Source of the DNA: Bacteroidota bacterium
Lineage (GTDB): Bacteria > Bacteroidota > Bacteroidia > Flavobacteriales_F > PHOS-HE28
Length of the DNA: 7,020 bases
Assembly: GCA_023428865.1 (NCBI GenBank)
Contig: JAEYWT010000132.1
Span: 1-7,020 of the forward strand
Reading direction: 5' to 3'
The translations under genes were made by a program, and so were the position numbers. Below, one piece after another: positions 6,622-7,020 of this stretch (positions within the stretch are counted from its first letter, which is position 1; the number at the start of each line of letters is the position of its first letter). The notes under the pieces are model-generated. The model did no database searches. It worked only from the letters and a program-made list of their open reading frames with translations, and was not told the origin of the DNA.

Positions 6622-7020
6622 ACACCTTCACTTCCTTCCACTTGCCTCGTTGGAATAAGTAGGCGCTGAGCACAGCGAGGAAACTCTCGCTCATGGGCAC
6701 CGCAGAGAATGCGCCGTAGGCCCCCCAGTTCAAGTATTGCGAGAGGAACCAGGCCAACGGGATCTGGATCAGCAGGAAACAGAAGGCGTTCATCCAAGTG
6801 GGTGTCATGGTATCGCCTGCACCATTGAAAGCTTGTGCGAACACCATACCATAGCCGTAGAAGAAGTACCCGAGACAAAGGATGCGCAGCGCTGAAATGG
6901 CGTATTCGGCCACGGCACTTTCCGTCGTGAAGAAGCTCACGAGCCAGGGCGTGGTAAGCCAGAAGAGAATGGCCACGCACACCATGTACATCATGTTGAT
7001 GTGGCCGCAATACCAAGCGC
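6620..7020 (-). CDS. MATE-family efflux transporter, C-terminal part (truncated by window edge)
   Basis: The frame is open from the right edge (7020) to the TAG at 6622-6620, giving the last 132 residues of a protein whose family is usually about 440-460 long. The ATG at 6994 is internal, and the frame continues upstream of it as AWYCGHIN. MATE proteins are inner-membrane exporters of drugs and other organic cations driven by Na+ or H+. The visible part has several hydrophobic segments (about residues 11-30, 40-60, 75-92, 98-118) and the conserved AFNGAGDTMTPT stretch found in the C-terminal half of the family, and ends in a basic tail (QRGKWKEVKV). It converges on the deiodinase-like gene with 46 bases between the stops. 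Substrate and coupling ion cannot be judged from this fragment. Confidence 0.92.
   Translation of the reverse strand, partial: AWYCGHINMMYMVCVAILFWLTTPWLVSFFTTESAVAEYAISALRILCLGYFFYGYGMVFAQAFNGAGDTMTPTWMNAFCFLLIQIPLAWFLSQYLNWGAYGAFSAVPMSESFLAVLSAYLFQRGKWKEVKV

Noticed and set aside
1..7020. tRNA, rRNA, CRISPR arrays, insertion sequences, attachment sites
   Set aside because: The window is almost fully coding; no direct repeats, terminal inverted repeats or RNA-like folds were seen in the short gaps.

Overview
The window looks like chromosomal DNA of a Bacteroidota bacterium, most likely of the order Flavobacteriales or close to it, with a GC-rich genome for that group. The main signs are a type IX secretion (T9SS) C-terminal sorting domain behind a DUF7619-like domain, a PorV-like outer-membrane protein, signal peptides ending in ...AQ, a short-LID adenylate kinase directly behind hpt, no strong Shine-Dalgarno sequences, and TAnnTTTG-like -7 boxes in the gaps before genes. 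Third codon positions are rich in G and C throughout the real genes.

Layout. (1) 1-1170 (+): the C-terminal part of a large secreted protein, cut by the left edge, ending in a T9SS sorting domain. (2) 1175-2289 (-): a purine gene pair, hpt then adk, overlapping by one base (TAATG) and converging on gene 1 with a 4-base gap. (3) 2290-2393: a divergent promoter region. (4) 2394-5770 (+): a tightly packed operon. It holds a 270-aa PorV-like beta-barrel protein, a ~720-aa protein with a helix-hairpin-helix (HHH) domain fused to an outer-membrane beta-barrel, and an unrecognised 129-aa protein. The first two overlap as ATGA and the third starts 3 bases after the second. (5) 5812-6573 (+): a secreted thioredoxin-fold protein resembling iodothyronine deiodinases, behind its own candidate promoter. 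(6) 6620-7020 (-): the C-terminal part of a MATE-family multidrug transporter, cut by the right edge.

The two observations most worth following are these. First, the signal peptide of the HHH/beta-barrel gene carries an in-frame TAG between a good start (overlapping the upstream stop) and the intact 704-codon body, so the gene as written should not make an exported protein. Second, the deiodinase-like protein has Asn where the family has its catalytic Sec/Cys, and its mature part has no cysteine at all. The HHH-barrel with a PorV-like partner and a coupled unknown small protein may be an envelope module with a nucleic-acid link. That is inference, since none of these genes shows its function directly. 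No RNA genes, CRISPR arrays, insertion sequences or long repeats were seen, and no gene-free stretch exceeds about 105 bases.
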